Assembly (NCBI GenBank): GCA_040385105.1
Contig: JAZKHY010000061.1
Coordinates: 62,001 to 126,000 of the forward strand
DNA from: JACMQX01 sp040385105
GTDB lineage: Bacteria > Pseudomonadota > Gammaproteobacteria > Burkholderiales > Burkholderiaceae_C
Direction: 5' to 3'
DNA: 64,000 nucleotides
Shown: piece after piece, positions 61,389 through 64,000 of the stretch
How the letters are laid out: each line of letters starts with the position of its first letter
Position numbering within the stretch: the first letter of the stretch is position 1
Made by a program: the position numbers and the translations under genes
Notes under the pieces: model-generated
The model's database searches: none
Seen by the model: the letters and a program-made list of their open reading frames with translations, nothing else
What the model was told of the DNA's origin: nothing

Positions 61389-62660
61389 ATGTCTGTTGTT
61401 GCCTTGATCCTTTCGCTGGGCTTCGCCAGCCTCGTCATCGTCGGTGTTCCTTTTGCCTTCGCGCTGGCGGTCTGCGTGACTGCGGCGATTTTTGTGACCG
61501 GCATGGACCCGATGCTGCTGCCCCAGACGCTGGTGGCGGGCACGCAGAGCTTCAGCCTGCTGGCGATTCCCTTCTTCATGCTGGCGGGCGAGGTCATGTC
61601 GGCCGGCGGCCTGTCGCGCCGCCTCGTCAATGTGGCGGACGTCTTTGTGCGGCACTTGCCCGGCGGACTCGGCCTGGTCACCATCCTGGCGGCGCTGGTG
61701 TTTGCGGCAGTCAGCGGCTCGGCACCGGCGACCACCGCCGCGATTGGCGCGGTCATGATCCCGGCGATGGCGGAGCGGGGTTACTCCAAGGCTTACGCCA
61801 CGGCGCTGAGCGTGAGCGCGGGTGTGCTCGCGCCGCTGATCCCGCCGTCGATCGCGTTCGTGATCTGGGGCGTGATTGCCGAGCAGTCGATCGCCAAGCT
61901 GTTCCTCTCTGGTGTGTTACCCGGCCTGCTGATGGCGGCCGGCATGGTGGTGCTGGTGCTGCTGCATGCGAAGAAGTCGCAGATCGCCCGTGACCCGAGG
62001 GCGACCTGGGGCGAGGTCAAAACGGCCGTGCGCGACGGCGTCTGGGTGCTGCTGGCACCGGTGATCGTGCTCGGCGGCATCTACATGGGCATCTTCACCC
62101 CGACCGAAGCGGCCGTGGTGGCCTGCGTTTACACCCTGTTCATTGCGATGGTGGTGGAGCGGACGGTCAGCGTGCGGCAACTCGGCGGCGTCATCAGCCG
62201 CGCCATTTCCACCACGGCGATGGTGCTGGCCATCGTCGGCTTCTCGCAGGGCTTCGGCATCCTCATCGCGCAGGAGCAGCTGGCGTCCGGCCTGACCTCG
62301 TGGCTGGCCGCCAATGTGCATGACAAGTGGGTCATGCTGGCGGTGCTGAACGTCGGCTTCTTCCTGCTGGCGGCAGTGATGGACGAGATTGCGATCATGG
62401 TCATCCTCGGGCCGATGCTGATTGCGATCTCGCGCCAGTACGGGGTGGACCCGATCCACTTCGGCAGCATGATCGTGACCAATGTGGCCATCGGCATGGC
62501 AGCGCCGCCCATCGGGTACTGCCTGTTCGTCGGCATGGCCATCAGCAAGCTCAGGCTGTGGGACGTGGCCCGCGCCATCATGCCGTTCGTGCTGATGATG
62601 CTGGTGGTGCTGATGCTCGTGACCTATGTGCCCGCGTTCTCGCTGGCCCTGGTGCGATGA
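61389..62660 (+). CDS. TRAP transporter large permease (DctM family, second set)
   Basis: Transmembrane subunit of 423 residues with about 12 helices. Motifs FAAVSGSAPATTAAIGAVMIPAM, GVLAPLIPPSIAFVIWGVIAEQSIAKLFLSGVLPG and MAAPPIGYCLFVGMAISK. Start is the ATG at 61389, with a TTG two codons upstream as alternative. Follows dctQ by 2 bp. The gap to the second IclR gene is only 18 bp, so regulator and transporter may share one transcript. Confidence 0.92.
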   Translation: MSVVALILSLGFASLVIVGVPFAFALAVCVTAAIFVTGMDPMLLPQTLVAGTQSFSLLAIPFFMLAGEVMSAGGLSRRLVNVADVFVRHLPGGLGLVTILAALVFAAVSGSAPATTAAIGAVMIPAMAERGYSKAYATALSVSAGVLAPLIPPSIAFVIWGVIAEQSIAKLFLSGVLPGLLMAAGMVVLVLLHAKKSQIARDPRATWGEVKTAVRDGVWVLLAPVIVLGGIYMGIFTPTEAAVVACVYTLFIAMVVERTVSVRQLGGVISRAISTTAMVLAIVGFSQGFGILIAQEQLASGLTSWLAANVHDKWVMLAVLNVGFFLLAAVMDEIAIMVILGPMLIAISRQYGVDPIHFGSMIVTNVAIGMAAPPIGYCLFVGMAISKLRLWDVARAIMPFVLMMLVVLMLVTYVPAFSLALVR

Positions 62661-62678
62661 AGCTGCGAAGATGCCGCC

Positions 62679-63509
62679 ATGAAGACACCGGCCTTCGACC
62701 TTGACGAGCTGGCGCAGCAATCACCCGCTGCCGGTGCCGGTGAGCGGCCCGGCACGCGCAGCCTGGGCCGGGTCACCAGGCTGATGCGCATGGTGGCCTC
62801 GCGGCCACAGTTTGGCTGGCGCCTGTCTGACCTGGCGGCCGCCTGCGACCTGGACCGGGCCACGGTGCACCGCATGCTGGCTTTCCTGGTGGAGGAACGC
62901 CTGGTGGAGCAGCGCGCGGCTGACCGCCACTACCTGCCCGGCCCGCTGATGTTCGAGCTGGGTCTGGCGCTGCCGGACCACATGCGCTTCCAGCGCCGCG
63001 CCGAGACGGTGGTGGGCGCGTTCGGCAGGCGGCTGGGCGGCATCGGGGTGCTGCTGCTGCGCAGCGGCAATGAGTATGTGTGCAGCGTGCGGGCCGGCTC
63101 GCTGCCGCTGAACGGCTCGGTGCTCTACCCGGGCAACCGCCGGCCGCTGTTCACCTCGGCCGGCGGCGTGGCCATCCTGCAGACCCTGCCCGCGGATGAG
63201 ATGCGCGCGGTACTTCTGGACAACGTGGCGCAGGAAGTGGCGCGCTGCGGCACCGAAAGGCTGGCCGCGCTGCAGCGCATGCGCGAACGCTCGGACCGCC
63301 ATGGCTTCGGCGTGAACCTCGGTGATGTGGTGCCCGGCATCCATGCCTTTGCGGTGCCGGTGTGCGGAACGGCCGGCAACACGGTTGCATCGGTAGGCCT
63401 GCTCGGCCCGCCGGACCTCTATGGCGAGCGGGATGTGAACCGGCTGCGTGACGAACTGCAGGCGACAGGCGCGTTGCTTGCGGAAGACCTCCGCAAGCTC
63501 AACATGTAG
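62679..63509 (+). CDS. IclR-family transcriptional regulator (copy 2)
   Basis: Regulator of 276 residues, near-identical in plan to copy 1 at 53803: GRVTRLMRMVASRPQFGWRLSDLAAACDLDRATVHRMLAFLVEERLVEQRAADRHYLPGPLMFELGLALPDHMRFQRRAE, split here over its first 110 residues. The winged helix is at about 20-90, the effector domain at about 100-270, and both copies end in K-x-N-M. The recognition-helix region (KATVHRMLA against RATVHRMLA) is almost the same, so the two may bind the same operator. Encoded directly after the second TRAP operon. Confidence 0.9.
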   Translation: MKTPAFDLDELAQQSPAAGAGERPGTRSLGRVTRLMRMVASRPQFGWRLSDLAAACDLDRATVHRMLAFLVEERLVEQRAADRHYLPGPLMFELGLALPDHMRFQRRAETVVGAFGRRLGGIGVLLLRSGNEYVCSVRAGSLPLNGSVLYPGNRRPLFTSAGGVAILQTLPADEMRAVLLDNVAQEVARCGTERLAALQRMRERSDRHGFGVNLGDVVPGIHAFAVPVCGTAGNTVASVGLLGPPDLYGERDVNRLRDELQATGALLAEDLRKLNM

Positions 63510-63521
63510 TCCCGCGGGGCG

Positions 63522-63992
63522 TCAGACCTCGCCGCCGAATTTCTTGATGAGGTTGGCGATGTATTTGTCGACCAGCTTTTCAAACTCACCCTCGACCACT
63601 GGCGCAACGACCATTTTCATCAAGCCCGGCAGGGGCAGGGTGATTTCACCGTCGATCTTGAGCTCGATGGCGGTGGACTTCTTGTTGTCCTTGATCTTCC
63701 AGCTGCCGCCCACCAGCGCATTGCCCACGCCGGGAACAGGCTTCCAGATGACGGTGCCCTTGGCCTGGTTGCTGGTGTATTTGGAGGCATAGACGGTCTG
63801 GATGTTCACCTGCGCGGTGCCGACCTTTTCCATCTCCCACTTGTAGACGCCGTCGCCCATGTCGGTGAGCTTCTCGACCTTGGGGAAGTGCGACACCGAG
63901 GTGGGCACGTCGGACAAAACCGCAAACACATCGGCCGCCTTGGCCTTGACTTCAAATTCATAGCCCAGATCGATGGTGACGGTGACTGCCAT
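63522..63992 (-). CDS. SRPBCC / CoxG-like protein
   Basis: Helix-grip-fold protein of 156 residues related to the CO dehydrogenase subunit G (CoxG) and polyketide cyclase/START superfamily, which bind hydrophobic ligands. YEFEVKAKAADVFAVLSDVPTSVSHFPKVEKLTDMGDGVYKWEMEKVG is the typical opening, split in the middle by the cavity-lining strands; the C-terminal helix is FEKLVDKYIANLIKKFGGEV. Complete in the window, convergent with the IclR gene (12 bp apart). No CO dehydrogenase genes are nearby, so a CoxG role is not supported. Confidence 0.82.
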   Translation of the reverse strand: MAVTVTIDLGYEFEVKAKAADVFAVLSDVPTSVSHFPKVEKLTDMGDGVYKWEMEKVGTAQVNIQTVYASKYTSNQAKGTVIWKPVPGVGNALVGGSWKIKDNKKSTAIELKIDGEITLPLPGLMKMVVAPVVEGEFEKLVDKYIANLIKKFGGEV

Positions 63993-64000
63993 GCTTGCCT

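Noticed and set aside
63522..63992. coxG of a carbon monoxide dehydrogenase cluster
   Set aside because: The fold fits, but no coxMSL genes are present, and the SRPBCC superfamily is broad.

Overview
The window is GC-rich DNA of a Gram-negative bacterium, most likely a betaproteobacterium of the order Burkholderiales (Comamonadaceae-like). The grounds are four orphan Bug/TctC-type receptors, a DUF1631 protein, CaiB-type CoA transferases and a caa3 oxidase with fused subunits I and III. This placement is inference from gene content, not from a phylogenetic marker. I saw no tRNA, rRNA, CRISPR array, transposase or phage gene.

Left part, 1-33 kb, is mostly housekeeping and accessory core. In order it holds: two c-type cytochromes divergent from a MocR-type regulator; a ferredoxin and a DUF2177 membrane protein; a large hybrid sensor kinase paired with a response regulator-cyclase; GNAT, DUF808, methyltransferase and dusC genes; a PQQ-type sugar dehydrogenase and a glycosyltransferase; a caa3-type cytochrome oxidase operon with a divergent dihaem cytochrome; a bactofilin and an esterase; two paralogous L,D-transpeptidase-like genes on either side of a DUF1631 gene; nudC and a second Nudix gene; an SDR; gshA, TspO and an AIM24-family gene. 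An 831-bp gene-free stretch (29322-30152) before gshA carries a large nested inverted-repeat structure. A short palindromic repeat family occurs three times, each at a gene 3' end, and it supplies the C-terminal codons of dusC and nudC.

Middle part, 33-48.6 kb, is a catabolic gene cluster with its own GntR/UTRA regulator. One strand encodes aldehyde dehydrogenase, a ThDP enzyme, a Bug receptor and an FMN 2-hydroxyacid dehydrogenase. The other encodes MaoC hydratase, two CaiB CoA transferases and an acyl-CoA dehydrogenase. These are joined by an acetyl-CoA hydrolase/transferase, a cupin, a CitE-like lyase and two more Bug receptors. Eight copies of a palindrome close to TTGTACGTACAA (seven clear, one half-degenerate) sit two per intergenic region in exactly the four promoter regions of this cluster. 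At three of these promoters they overlap or abut a sigma70-like -10 box. This is the strongest coherent signal in the window. I read it as a regulon for uptake of a 2-hydroxy acid, oxidation and decarboxylation to an aldehyde, oxidation to an acid, CoA activation, beta-oxidation-like steps and lyase cleavage.

Right part, 48.7-63.5 kb, is a second catabolic island. It has two TRAP transporter sets with three DctP receptors, an SMP-30-type lactonase, an FMN hydroxyacid dehydrogenase, a fourth Bug receptor, a TauD/TfdA dioxygenase, a PanE-type reductase, a LigI-like amidohydrolase and two closely similar IclR regulators. A recurring 16-bp motif (GTTCAAYAKGTGAAAC) lies upstream of three of these transcription units and is a candidate IclR operator. 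A CoxG-like SRPBCC protein closes the window.
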